DNA from: Limisphaerales bacterium
GTDB lineage: Bacteria > Verrucomicrobiota > Verrucomicrobiia > Limisphaerales > AAA164-E04
Length of the DNA: 64,000 nucleotides
Assembly: GCA_024761205.1 (NCBI GenBank)
Contig: JAMASS010000020.1
Location: 1 to 64,000, forward strand
Direction: 5' to 3'
Both the position numbers and the translations under genes were made by a program. Below are positions 40,504 to 50,417 of this stretch, one piece after another (positions within the stretch are counted from its first letter, which is position 1; each line of letters starts with the position of its first letter). Under the pieces are notes generated by a model that did not search any database, had not been told where the DNA came from, and worked only from the letters and a program-made list of their open reading frames with translations.

Positions 40504-43500
40504 TTAGTAACGGGTAATCAATTCATGTAGATTCAAGATCGCCCGACTCACCATGGTCCAGGCGGCAAGTTCACCCGGATGGCAATCGGGACTCACCGGC
40601 GCCTCTCCGACGGCGGTTAACTTTTGAGCAGCCTCTTCGTCTTCAGCAAATCGGTCCAGGCTCTCGGTGAAGAGGTCCGTCAGGATTTTAACTTCTGCAG
40701 AACGAGGCTTCCGGCACACCGCTTCCTTGAAGGCCCAACGCACTCTGGCCTCAATATCATAGTTGTCACAACTCATGATGCGCTCTGCGAACACTCTCGC
40801 CGCCTCTACGTAGCTAGGGTCGTTCAACAGGGCCAGGGACTGGAGCGGCGTATTGGAACGCGTCCGCTCGGATGTACATTCCTCACGGCTCGGCGCATCA
40901 AACGCCTTCAAACTCGGGTGGAGAAACGTTCGCTGCCAATGCGTGTACACACCGCGCCGATATTGGTTAGCGCCTGAATCCGCTTCATATTTTCGTTTCG
41001 GGAAATTAAGCTGCGCATAGTATCCCTCCGGCTGATACGGTTTCACACTCGGGCCGCCAATCTGATCGATCCGCAGCCCACTGACGCTCAACGCCACATC
41101 TCTCACAACTTCGGCATCCAGGCGGAAGGGCGATTGACGAGCATAGAGCCGATTGAACGGATCCCGTTCCTTTAAATAATCACTGGCCACGGAGCTTTGC
41201 TGATAAGTCTGCGACGTCACCAAGAGCCTCACCAGGTGCTTCACATCCCAACCACTCTCCATGAACTCGACCGCCAACCAATCCAACAATTCTGGATGCG
41301 TCGGCCACTCGCCCTGAGATCCTATGTCATCAAGCACTTTGGATAGCCCGTTTCCAAAATAGAGTTTCCACAACCGATTGACAAAGGTCCGAGCGGTCAA
41401 CGGATTGTTTTCCGAAGTCATCCATTCGGCGAGATCCAAGCGAGACAAGGGTTTCTCGAGGGCAATATCTCCGGTCAAAAAGGCCGGGAGACTAGCTTGC
41501 ACCACCTCTCCCGAATCATCCATCCAGTTTCCGCGAGGAAGCACGCGCATTTGACGCGGCTTGACACTCTGAGACACCAGCATGGTGGGAATCTCTTTGT
41601 TGAGACGGTCTCGGGCCGACTTCATGGAAGCCAACCAAGATCGCGTGTTATCCAACAGAGGTGTGCGTTCCCGATAGTAATTCGTTAACCGCTGTTGCTC
41701 CATTTGTCCGCGATCAGCCCACGGCGCTAAAACCACGCGATAAATATCCGTGGGCAACCCAATTTCTTGGATCCCCGGATGTTCGATCGAAATCACAGAC
41801 AATCGGAAGCGGCCGATATTGTGTTGTTTGTGCTTCGACCGCTGAGCCAGTGTGATTTTCAGCGTGTCGCCTTCACCTAATGAAACAGGCGGGGAAAACG
41901 TGAACACGGCTGTCCGATTCTCTTTCTTCTTGCTACCGTCTACAGCCCAGCCGGATTCCTCATCCGAATCAATCGCTTTGGCCACCTCAAAGCCGCCTTG
42001 GGAGAAATCAGCCTCGGCTCTCGAAATCATCACCTCCTCACTTACCTGACCGTCCTTGGTCAACTTCTCGATCTGAAAATCCGTGAGCACAAAATTGCCC
42101 CCACCTCGTGACAAACTTTCTTCATCCAAAGAAGGGTGGGTAAGCGCCTCCAACCGAATTCCAGTGACGCGATTCCGGTCCACAGATAAGGTTACCTCGT
42201 AGCTATCAGATTCCGGATTTTTCCCGGAAACCAGCACCGAACGATCCGCGAGCACTCGCAGCGAAGCACCCTCGATAGATTTCACTTCCCTCGGCACCAC
42301 CGGTTCCCAAATCAGTCGTCCGGCCTGCTCTTCCTCTCGAATATGAGCTTCCCAATCGAGTTGCCCATTGACCAACGATTCTGTCGAGGTCGTCAGGGTG
42401 GTCTCCAATCTCGCAATCTCCGCCGTCAGTGACGCCATCTCACGCTCCTGCGACTCGGACGGAAGGGGGAGTTGGGGCTCCCATTGATTTCCCCCATAGA
42501 AACCCTTTTCTTTCAGGTCCGAAAAGAACGCAGCAAAACTGTAAAAGTCCTTGGTGGTGAAGGGATCAAATTTATGATCATGACATTCCGCACAGCCCAT
42601 GGTGGATCCCAACCAGACACTGGAAGTCGTCCGAACCCGATCCGCAGCATACTTTGCCAGATACTCCTTAGCTTGAGCGCCGCCCTCAGCCGTGATCATA
42701 TGCAGTCGATTGTAACCCGACGCCACCGTTTGCTCCCGAGTCGCATTGTCCAACAAATCCCCAGCCAACTGCTCGCGCGTGAATTGATCGAAAGGCATGT
42801 TTCGGTTAAAAGCATCGATGCTATAATCTCGGTACGGCCACACACTGTAAGGTTGATCTCCATGATAACCGACGGTGTCAGCGTAGCGAACGAGATCCAA
42901 CCAGTAGACTGCCATTCGTTCCCCGAATCGCGGTGACGCCAACAACTGGTCGACTACATGCTCAAACGCAAACCGATCCCGATCCTGAACAAACCGTTCC
43001 ACTACGTCCGCCGATGGTGGCAGCCCCGTCAGATCCAGATACGCTCGGCGGATCAAAGTGCGTCGATCCGCAGGTGCTGAGGGCTCCAGCTCTTCCCGTT
43101 CCAAACGCGCGCCGATAAATCGATCGATCGGGCTCCGCCACCAATTGGGATTCTTGACCTCCGGCACCGGCGCCTTTACCGGCGGCAGATACGCCCAGTG
43201 ACCTTCCCATTCGGCGCCGGATCCAATCCATTGGATCAACAGTTGGATTTCTTCCCCACTCAACGATTTTCCTGATGCCCCAGGAGGCATCCGGTCATTT
43301 GGATCAGTCGCCGTAATTCGCGCCAAAAGTTCACTCTTCGCAGGATGATCCGAATCAATCACCCGGTAGCCACCCCGATCTGCTTTCGCCTCGGATTCGA
43401 TGTCCAATCGGAGTTTCGCTTTGCGGGCGTTTTTGTCCGGGCCATGACAGCGATAACACTTATCCGAGAGAATTGCCCGAATATCGCGGTTGAAGCGAAT

Positions 43501-43593
43501 TTCCGTCTCTGCGTATGCGGAAAATGCAGCAACAAATACGAGTGCGAGGAATGGGAAGCTAACCCAAAAAGAAAAACGAAAACGATTACTCAT
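40504..43593 (-). CDS. PSCyt1-DUF1549-DUF1553 (PSD1) secreted protein, intact
   Basis: 1029 residues from ATG 43593 (a GTG at 43599 is alternative). Signal peptide at about 1-29 (ending AYAET). A PSCyt1 domain has one heme c site CYRCH at 46-50. DUF1549 follows (IRRAYLDLTGLPPSADVVER, GERMAVYWLDLVRYADTVGY, MPFDQFTREQLAGDLL), with a second CAECH near residue 350. A middle beta-rich insert holds a discoidin/PA14-like stretch (about 450-640). DUF1553 ends the protein ([54 protein letters not shown]). Periplasmic or surface; biochemical function unknown, proposed electron transfer is inference from the heme motif. First gene of an operon with DUF1501. Confidence 0.9.
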   Translation of the reverse strand: MSNRFRFSFWVSFPFLALVFVAAFSAYAETEIRFNRDIRAILSDKCYRCHGPDKNARKAKLRLDIESEAKADRGGYRVIDSDHPAKSELLARITATDPNDRMPPGASGKSLSGEEIQLLIQWIGSGAEWEGHWAYLPPVKAPVPEVKNPNWWRSPIDRFIGARLEREELEPSAPADRRTLIRRAYLDLTGLPPSADVVERFVQDRDRFAFEHVVDQLLASPRFGERMAVYWLDLVRYADTVGYHGDQPYSVWPYRDYSIDAFNRNMPFDQFTREQLAGDLLDNATREQTVASGYNRLHMITAEGGAQAKEYLAKYAADRVRTTSSVWLGSTMGCAECHDHKFDPFTTKDFYSFAAFFSDLKEKGFYGGNQWEPQLPLPSESQEREMASLTAEIARLETTLTTSTESLVNGQLDWEAHIREEEQAGRLIWEPVVPREVKSIEGASLRVLADRSVLVSGKNPESDSYEVTLSVDRNRVTGIRLEALTHPSLDEESLSRGGGNFVLTDFQIEKLTKDGQVSEEVMISRAEADFSQGGFEVAKAIDSDEESGWAVDGSKKKENRTAVFTFSPPVSLGEGDTLKITLAQRSKHKQHNIGRFRLSVISIEHPGIQEIGLPTDIYRVVLAPWADRGQMEQQRLTNYYRERTPLLDNTRSWLASMKSARDRLNKEIPTMLVSQSVKPRQMRVLPRGNWMDDSGEVVQASLPAFLTGDIALEKPLSRLDLAEWMTSENNPLTARTFVNRLWKLYFGNGLSKVLDDIGSQGEWPTHPELLDWLAVEFMESGWDVKHLVRLLVTSQTYQQSSVASDYLKERDPFNRLYARQSPFRLDAEVVRDVALSVSGLRIDQIGGPSVKPYQPEGYYAQLNFPKRKYEADSGANQYRRGVYTHWQRTFLHPSLKAFDAPSREECTSERTRSNTPLQSLALLNDPSYVEAARVFAERIMSCDNYDIEARVRWAFKEAVCRKPRSAEVKILTDLFTESLDRFAEDEEAAQKLTAVGEAPVSPDCHPGELAAWTMVSRAILNLHELITRY

Positions 43594-43938
43594 AGGCACG
43601 AAACTGAGTTCAGTGAAAATCTTCCCTCAACGGTGCCTTGAACCCTGTACAAGATTCAAGAAAGAAACGGAAATCTGGTTTAGCGTTGGAGCAAGACGTC
43701 GTCGAGCCGGCTTCTCTCAATCCCCAACCCAAGGATTCAGTCCAGTCCAGACTGACAGCGTCGCCTATCCCAGCCGAATCGCCCTTCTCAAATGAGTAAA
43801 GCATGCGAGGGAGACTGCGCCCCGCGCCACAAGCACTAGCTTTCGACACTAGTTAAGGACACCTCTTGCGCAGGGACAATCGTAAAATCTTCACTAACAG
43901 GTATGCGGGCCGAAGAGGCCGCAACATTAGCTCCTGAT
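43594..43938. other. Intergenic stretch between PSD1 and sugar-binding gene
   Basis: 345 bases upstream of the PSD1 gene; the promoter of the PSD1-DUF1501 operon must lie here but I cannot assign -35/-10 boxes. A GC-rich imperfect hairpin (GCGGGCCGAAGAGGCCGC, 43905-43922) lies just after the stop of the sugar-binding gene, without a clear T tract. Confidence 0.4.
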
Positions 43939-44913
43939 CTAGTTCAATTCCGGATCGGCTAGGCTGTCGCTCTGGCGGTAAAGCTCCGTAGGGATCAGGA
44001 TCTCGGACTCCACTTTCTCACCGTTCAGATACGCGATGATGGCCTGCATGGTCATCTTCCCAATCCGGTCTGGAAACTGAATCGGATCTGCGTAGATCTT
44101 CCCCTCTTTGATCGCCTGCTTCCCTTCGGGTTGGCCGTCAAATCCGATGATCTTCACCTGATCTTCTTTGCCAGCCTTTTCTAGGGCCGCCCGAGCACCC
44201 AGCGCCGAAGGATCGTTAATCGCAAAAATGCCTGCAAGATCGGGATGCGCTTGAATGGCATCTTCGGCTGCTTTGTAGCCCCGATCCTTCATCCCCTCTC
44301 CGGGAAGTTCCATGACAATCGATATCTTCTGATCCGGGTTCTCCTTGTTGTGCGCTTCAATCACTTCTTTAAAACCTTGAACCCGCATCAAGCACGACTC
44401 GACTGATTTATAATCAAGAATGACCACCTTACCGCCCGACTCTCCCAACGCCTCAATCATGCCTTTGCCAGCCTCACGTCCGCCGCCCAAATTATCGGTC
44501 CCCACATGCGTAACCACCTTGGCCTCGGGAGATTGGCAAGCAATGTCCGCAGTGAAAACGGGAATTCCCGCCTCGTTGGCTTCCACGATCGCCGGGCCGA
44601 TGGATTGGGAATTGCAAGGGCACAACACAATGGCCGTCACCCTCTTCACGATGAAATCCTTGACCTGATTCTGTTGACGCGCCACATCGAACTCACCACT
44701 CGTTGCCAAGACCTCATAGCCGTGCTTGGCGGCCTCCTCCCTCAGGCTATCAATGATCACATTAAAGAAGGGATTGCCGGTCGTTAGCACGGAAATAGCA
44801 ACTGTCCCCTTGGAAGTGCTTTCAACTTCACTGACGCTCTCACCTTCGGAGCAGCCTACAAATAACAGGCCGCCCAAACTCAGGGAAATCAACACATTGC
44901 CAAACTTTTTCAT
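43939..44913 (-). CDS. Ribose-type sugar ABC transporter substrate-binding lipoprotein
   Basis: 324 residues of the periplasmic-binding protein type 1 family (RbsB-like). A lipobox LLFVGC places the lipidated cysteine at 21. The domain follows: VAISVLTTGNPFFNVIIDSL, IVLCPCNSQSIGPAIVEANE, GIPVFTADIAC, GIFAINDPSALGARAALEKA, KIIGFDGQPEGKQAIKEGKI. It binds a sugar or related polyol in the periplasm. ATG follows AAGGATTCGAT. No ABC permease or ATPase gene is near on either side; on the upstream side lies only decayed sequence, so its partners are elsewhere or lost. Intact. Confidence 0.9.
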   Translation of the reverse strand: MKKFGNVLISLSLGGLLFVGCSEGESVSEVESTSKGTVAISVLTTGNPFFNVIIDSLREEAAKHGYEVLATSGEFDVARQQNQVKDFIVKRVTAIVLCPCNSQSIGPAIVEANEAGIPVFTADIACQSPEAKVVTHVGTDNLGGGREAGKGMIEALGESGGKVVILDYKSVESCLMRVQGFKEVIEAHNKENPDQKISIVMELPGEGMKDRGYKAAEDAIQAHPDLAGIFAINDPSALGARAALEKAGKEDQVKIIGFDGQPEGKQAIKEGKIYADPIQFPDRIGKMTMQAIIAYLNGEKVESEILIPTELYRQSDSLADPELN

Positions 44914-45361
44914 ATCGAATCCTTATCCACCTGACATCAGACGCAGCACAAGCACCAAGCATGGGATAACACGACAATTAACTCTGGATTCCGCCGTCCG
45001 TCAAGCCATTCACACCGAGACTCGGTTATCCGCAGGCAGTGCAAGGCACGGGTGAAGGTCGCTAATGATAAGCATGTTTGGTGACAAGAGAAATCGGAGG
45101 ACACATGGGAAAGCAGCGAAAGAGCCACACAAACACCCAAACTTCCAATCACCCCTTCTCAATTCCGCCCGATTCGGAAGAGGCGCCTAATAGCAACCGC
45201 CCATCAATAGCCTCCCGCCATCTCGCCAGCTCCGGCACACGTCGACGATCAACCCTAGCTGGCAATCTCACTCTCAGCAAATTGGCGCACAGATGCCAAC
45301 GTAGCCGGCCTCAAGTCCTTCTGGTTGATGAAGCTCGTCAGAACTCAGGTTTTGTCACCGC
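44914..45361. other. Intergenic/eroded stretch
   Basis: Upstream of the sugar-binding gene. No frame on either strand shows a known motif; the promoter of that gene presumably lies at the low-coordinate end. Confidence 0.4.
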
Positions 45362-46160
45362 CTACATGGATCGAACGAACCTTATCAAAACCGCCAAATG
45401 CAGCGCCTCATCATCCGGACATTGCTTGATAGAGCAGAGCAAGACACTCGATTTATCCCCATCAAAAAAAATCTCCACGGCGACGCTCAAGGCCTTTCGA
45501 AAGACTTCATCCGATAGGTTGGCACGCTGGAACAACTCGACCAGCACACGCTTTCGATCTCCAGATAAGTGGATGGTTTGCATGGCGCCAAGATAGGCGC
45601 CACAAACCGCATCAGCCGTCGAAAGAAGACGACCAGCCCGCACCAAAACGGAGGTCTTATCGCCATCGGAGGGAATGCGCGAGAAACCATCGCCAAGTAA
45701 CCCATCTGAACGCTACAGTCCATTCTGCGATCTTTCAGCAAAGCACTCAACGCCCCGGTGGGGGTCGCCGCTAGACGCCGTTGTATCAATGACTTCAAAG
45801 AGAGCAACCGCGAAAGCGCTGCTCTCCGGGTCAACTGTTCCCGATCCAGCCCGCCACTCTCGAAAAATTCTTGGAAGCGGATGCGCTTCGGGCTATTGCT
45901 TCGTATCAACGAAATTTCGCTGAGGACGCCCTCAACGCCACCTTCACGTCGAATCCGCTGGCCTCGATAGCCGTCTCCCGAATGACGGTCAGAAAAATCT
46001 CCCGCTGCCAAGTGATGGCCGCTTCATACACTTCCCCTCTTTCCTTGGCCCAAACCAAAAGCGGATTATACACTTGATTTAGCGGCAAAAGTCTTTGTGG
46101 AATAGCGGGCATTGTCCACTCGGTCTCTCGCCATCGCTTCGGGGGTGGGGTAATCATCCA
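45362..46160 (-). pseudogene. Unrecognised protein, frameshifted
   Basis: Minus-strand pieces are protein-like: MPAIPQRLLPLNQVYNPLLV, WAKERGEVYEAAITWQREIF, then after frame changes VRAGRLLSTADAVCGAYLGA and QTIHLSGDRKRVLVELFQRA, FFDGDKSSVLLCSIKQCPDD. The order and spacing suggest one gene of about 260 residues with two or three frameshifts. No family recognised. Confidence 0.4.
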
Positions 46161-46339
46161 ACGGCAAGCGGGATCGTTCCATAGAGCTTCGGCAAGACCC
46201 GATCAAGCTGGCGCCGGAAAGAAAGGATCCCAATCAGATGGCTGCTCGCATCAATGACTTCGGGCGTCGCGCCCTTGAAGCGTGGACTCCGCTCATGCCC
46301 CCGCTTCCCGAGGCAGTCCGTTATCAGAAATGACGAATC

Positions 46340-46640
46340 CTTGAAGCCCTGCCGAGGTGAAGCCTCCCCCGCCTTCGCCCCAAATCTGATGCGTCGCCCG
46401 GTCTTTCCCGCCGCCCTCTTGCCCACGGCGCCCGCCCTTGGCGGTTCCGGGTTCCTAACCGAGCGCAAAACTTTCATGCCGCCCCCCTCCCGCTTTTGCC
46501 CACGGTGCCCGCATCCGGCGTCTTTAAGCGGCCTTCGGCGAGCGTTGCTCATGTTGGCCCGTTTCCCCCGCTGAAGTAAGTTTCATCCGCCTCAGCCCGG
46601 GCCGGAGAACGGGGCGTCCTTGCCTTCGCGCAGCCCAAGC
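46340..46640. other. G+C-rich noncoding patch
   Basis: Clearly richer in C and G than its surroundings, with repeated motifs such as GCCCACGG(C/T)GCCCGC (twice, near 46418 and 46497) and TTCATGCC. No credible gene. It could be a transferred or repeat-derived segment. Confidence 0.4.
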
Positions 46641-46746
46641 CTGAAGCAGGCGATGGAGCATGAAGCAGGCGGTCTTTTGGCCTATACTTGCGCTTCAAAC
46701 ACACTTGGCGGCCGCTGCTTCAAGTGGGGACATATTCATCAGCTCG

Positions 46747-47540
46747 ATGACTGTGACACTGTCGGCGGCATCCCTTTTCCCGGTGCTTTACGCCGGTGGA
46801 CTCGCCTCATTCCGTGTCCAAAGTAGCAGCAAATCCAAGACGGCGCGCCAAGTATCAACATAATTTCCCACAAAAGGCGGACAAGGAGATCTATCAAATC
46901 ATCGAAGAAGTGGAGGGACGGGTATTCGGTCAAAGTAGCCCCTTTACGATCAACACCCCGTATTTGGATCACGCCGCCGAGGAGATCAAACCCGAAGAAA
47001 TTATCAGCCAGTGCCAAGAGACGCTAGAGAAGACCTTGAGCATCGAGGAGGCATTTGACTAGCGGTCCAGAACAGTCGGCAAACCAGAGAGAAAAGAACG
47101 ACTTTATCTCACTGTGTTAACGCTCACGGGTGAACGATTCGAATTCAGTCCCCAGTTCCTCGTGCGATCGGTCATCGCGAGAAATCGCATTTGCCAACGG
47201 CGATTAAACAGGCGGTATTAACAGTCTCGCCTCACGGTGGGCCAAGTCCTGACGCCCCGCGCCACTCTCGCTAATGAGGTCCTCCGCTTTTACACCGGTA
47301 ATCCGCGTCACTCGGCAGTCAGTTCCCTTTCTGTCAACATCGTTCACCCCTCTACTCCGCAAGTGCCGGACGTACGATTGCGGCGAAAAATCTCAAACAA
47401 GCCGAACGCAATGTCATTTACGCCGTCCGCAGCCTCAGCGAATTTCAAAAGAGTTTTCCGTGAGCATCGTTTCTGGGCTCTTCAACCTCCTGCAACAAAA
47501 GGACATCATCCGCAACCGCTTCGCAGACTTCCCTCGAACA
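46747..47540 (+). pseudogene. TolC-family outer membrane efflux protein remnant
   Basis: An N-terminal export-like segment (MTVTLSAASLFPVLYAGGLA) is followed in another frame by the TolC-type blocks NFPQKADKEIYQIIEEVEGR, VFGQSSPFTINTPY, PEEIISQCQETLEKTLSIEE, AFD, then TGERFEFSPQF, NEVLRFYTGNPRHSAVSSLS and NLKQAERNVIYAVRSLSEFQ, SIVSGLFNLLQQKDIIRNRF. This order matches outer membrane efflux proteins that form a periplasm-spanning channel. It is truncated near 47540 in the helical barrel and has several frameshifts. Confidence 0.6.
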
Positions 47541-47544
47541 AAGG

Positions 47545-47686
47545 CGCCATCTCGCTAAACGTCACAAACGCATCCGCGCCAGCCTGAGGACGCCCCCATC
47601 CTAAAATCCGTAATACCCCCTCCAAGAGCAACACCCCCAGAACACCGGCAGTGACTGCGCCCAGCCAAAAAAGAAATCCTTTCATG
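47545..47686 (-). pseudogene. 5' end of an SGNH-hydrolase-like membrane-anchored protein
   Basis: Minus strand from 47686 reads MKGFLFWLGAVTAGVLGVLL, LEGVLRILGWGRPQ, DAFVTFSEMAPLFEG. This is the signal-anchor start of SGNH/GDSL hydrolase or TPR proteins, whose next block reads DPFVGF...PLFE. It ends after about 48 codons against the TolC remnant on the other strand. Confidence 0.45.
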
Positions 47687-47927
47687 CAGACCCTCGAACG
47701 CGGAAAACTGTTTCAACTGCTGAGTCATCGCCAGTTGCGCCCTAGCGTCGATTCATTCCCATCAGCAAGGGTTACCAACGAAAGAAAGCAGCAGCGAAGG
47801 GCATTTTGCTGAGATCAGGACATACGCCCCCGACAAAGTCATGGCCGATTCACCGGACCGCGTGATTACTCATCTCTTGATGAAACTGCCATTTACAATC
47901 AGACCAACAGCTACGCTACGATCTGCA

Positions 47928-48195
47928 CTACCGGCAGGCATCCTTTCTATGTGCGATGCGGATCACAACGACGAGAAGCATTCGGTCAACAATTTCATAG
48001 ACAACATGATAGCCGTCGATCCTGATTCGGTAGGGTTGGTCGGCGCCTTCCAATTTCTTAACACCCTTTGGACGAGGACTATCGGTGAGGAATTCCAGCG
48101 TGGCGAAAATTTCAAGCAACCGAAACCGACCTGGATACCGAAGATATTTCTCCTCAGAACAGGCGAGCTCAACTCGGTAGGAGCCATCAGCAATC
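47928..48195 (-). pseudogene. RelE/ParE-family toxin remnant
   Basis: Minus-strand pieces SYRVELACSEEKYLRYP and, after a small indel, TLEFLTDSPRPKGVKKLEGA, DQPYRIRIDGYHVVYEIVDR, MLLVVVIRIAHRKDACR cover a whole RelE-type toxin of about 85 residues (PRPKGVKKL, YRIRxGxYRVVYEI, HRK near the end). Frame changes around 48080-48130 break it. RelE toxins cut mRNA on the ribosome. The cognate antitoxin remnant is directly upstream. Confidence 0.7.
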
Positions 48196-48356
48196 AGCCA
48201 TTCCTTGACCTCTTCCAAAGGCACTCGCAGCTCGTGACCCTCTCGGCAATGGCCGGCAAGTCCACAACATCCCCCATCAGAGATTCATATCCCTCGACAG
48301 GTAGTCACCTCGGCAACCTTATCGCCGTCTTCATTGGTAAGAAACTGACGACTCAT
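48190..48356 (-). pseudogene. Phd/YefM-type antitoxin remnant
   Basis: From ATG 48356: MSRQFLTNEDGDKVAEV, then one frame on, LPVEGYESLMGDVVDLPAIA, ERV, then another shift to VPLEEVKEWL. These are the standard blocks of the small antitoxins that pair with RelE (TNEKGExVxVVLPxxEYExL, then ExLEDLxAI). Two frameshifts in 165 bases. The pair decayed together. Confidence 0.6.
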
Positions 48357-48484
48357 TACCGAAGCATGTGTATGGTGGTCTAGGCGATACAATACGTCTC
48401 TCGAAAACGAGTCCGCTTCAAACCATGAAGGAGCAACGCTTCGGGTCGTGGTTTTTACATCTGCCCAGATAAATTTCCAAAAAC

Positions 48485-49034
48485 TTAGGCTGAGCTAAGT
48501 TCTGTTTTTCTGCTTTGGGTCGCCTTTGTAGCAGCGCCACGGCTTCCGCTTGTCACTCGGTGATCTGTAGACGCCACTGTGGTTCGGCGGCGAATGCGGA
48601 GCGCCGAGGGGTATCCCCTCCCCTCTATCGGAGGCACTTTGGCACGCTGAGGATCTCGTCCGACAGCCCTCGGTCGGGAAGGAGGCCACACCCTCATTGC
48701 CGCCGCCGGGCTCCCGGACGGAACGGGCGGCGAGAGGCCGGGCGCCGTATCCGTGTCCAACACCAACAACGACGAATAAGCTGATAAACGCCATGCCCAG
48801 CCAACCCACCAAATCCCTGCAAACACAACCACCGGCACAATGAGAACGGCGACAAATTCCAAGGCAGCAACGCTGAGTAAGTCCGTGAGAAAATGCCGCT
48901 CCCCAAACCATCCACAAGGATCGCCGAAAGCCACCACGAATGGCATTAGACACGATCACCAAATTTGTTGCCCACGAAATTAAAATCAGCAACGTCGCGG
49001 CCACAATGATGACCAAGCAGTCTCCATCAAGCAT
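48485..49034 (-). pseudogene. Small membrane protein remnant
   Basis: The 5' end reads MLDGDCLVIIVAATLLILIS, WATNLVIVSNAIRGGFRRSL, WMVWGAAFSHGLT, then after a shift DLLSVAALEFVAVLIVPVVV, FAGIWWVGWAWRLSAYSSLL. Two or three membrane segments are likely. From 48760 downwards the sequence becomes G+C-rich and not protein-like. I do not recognise the family. Confidence 0.4.
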
Positions 49035-49225
49035 TAACTTATATCGTCACTGCAGGTTGTTTCCAATTTGTACTATCGAGACCGCCGCACACGTTGCGGT
49101 GATACTTGATCCAACCTGACCCGCATAGCAATCACAGCAGGCATCTCTTAATTGATTCCTCCAATCCCTCTTCCTACTAGTCCGTTCCCCGGGTATTGAG
49201 CACGACCCACGCGTGAAACAGCTTG

Positions 49226-49917
49226 TCATGCAGCGCTAAAACGATCCTTGGTAAAAATATTACTCGGCTTGATATCCCCGTGAACGATGTCACGCCGCAA
49301 CATATACTGAAGTGCTCCTGCAATCCAAAGCCCGACCCGCACGACATCACTGAAGAGAAGCTGCCCGTCTCCCAAAAGCTCTTTGAGCCTTGGCCCATTG
49401 ATGAGTTCCATGGCGAAAAAGGACATGCCCTGTGATTTGTCGGCAAAGTAAATGCGAATGACATTCGGATGATCCACCCGGGCCCGGGCTTCTTGAAAAA
49501 GTTGCTGCACTCCGGTGAACCGTCGATGGCGGCACCCTAGATCACTTTCAAGGCCATATAGCTTTGCAGAGACTCGTCTAACGCGCGACACCCCTTTGTC
49601 CATGCCCCGCTCCTCAGCCATTCAAAAATGCGAAAATGCCCCCATTTCTGACCTAACAGAGAATCCTCCTCACCGGGAATAGCCACCATCCTGGTACGCC
49701 GTTCACAGAGTGTCGCCAATGTGGTTTTTTCACCCTCTTGATCAGCTAGCAACAACGCACTGTAGTTTTGTCTGCATTCCAAGCATTCGACACCCTCTGT
49801 CGGATCGATCTTCAGCAGCATTCCGCAGGCGCACCGATAGACCGAATCCGAAAAGGAGAGGCCTGGAGGAGAAGTGAGATTTTCAGGATCTTCAGACGGG
49901 GCCATCGTTCTGAGCAA
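49226..49917 (-). pseudogene. Zinc-ribbon serine/threonine kinase remnant
   Basis: N-terminal zinc ribbon (YRCACGMLLKIDPTEGVECL, ECRQNY, four cysteines in C-x-C...C-x2-C), then LLGQKWGHFRIFEWLRSGAW (glycine loop region, degenerate) and YMALKVI (ATP lysine). After a shift near 49550 it continues DHPNVIRIYFADKSQGMSFF, AMELINGPRLKELLGDGQLL and DIVHGDIKPSN (catalytic loop HGDIKPSN intact). The reading stops before the D-F-G motif, so the C-terminal kinase lobe is missing. Regulatory kinase, now inactive. Confidence 0.7.
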
Positions 49918-50079
49918 AAGGGGTCCCGTAGTCGCTGAGCATCTTGGGTTGTAGCCTTTTCAACCTCAATTCCAAAGTCCCAGCAAAATCCAACTCTCCA
50001 GCTGACAAGCGTGCGCCAGAGCAAAGTACGCGATCGTGCGAAAGGCCCATACACCAAAAACCACCCTACCCAAGAAGCT

Positions 50080-50290
50080 AAAAAATCACTCTCACCGTTG
50101 CATTCAACGCGAAAGCGTCCTGTAGCATTATCCCATCCAGAAACCCTTGCGATGGAAAACACCAAGGACTTCTCGGCAGTGGTGACAAAAGTAAATGAAG
50201 CAGACTCCAAGCATACTTTTGATCTTCCGGGCCAAGACCTAAGAAATCCCGTTCTCGCAATGGGGGCAGACATAACTCTGATTAGTATTG
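50080..50290 (-). pseudogene. Zinc-ribbon protein remnant
   Basis: One minus frame reads SYVCPHCENGIS, stop, then FIYFCHHCREVLGVFHRKGF, WMG. Two CxxC knuckles about 24 residues apart and HRKGFWMG resemble a short zinc-ribbon protein. A stop and a frame change break it. It could be part of the kinase gene downstream. The family is not certain. Confidence 0.35.
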
Positions 50291-50417
50291 TCAATGATCT
50301 TTATCACCGTCCCTCGGCGAGCTGCTCATCCTTTTCCTTGTGTTCATGCAACTTGATTTGAGACTTTGCTCTGAATTACAGAGTTCTCTGCATCTCAACC
50401 GGATTTCGAGAGTTGAT

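Noticed and set aside
46340-46640. G+C-rich segment as a possible rRNA or structural RNA gene
   Set aside because: No conserved rRNA sequence or clear secondary structure could be recognised by eye.
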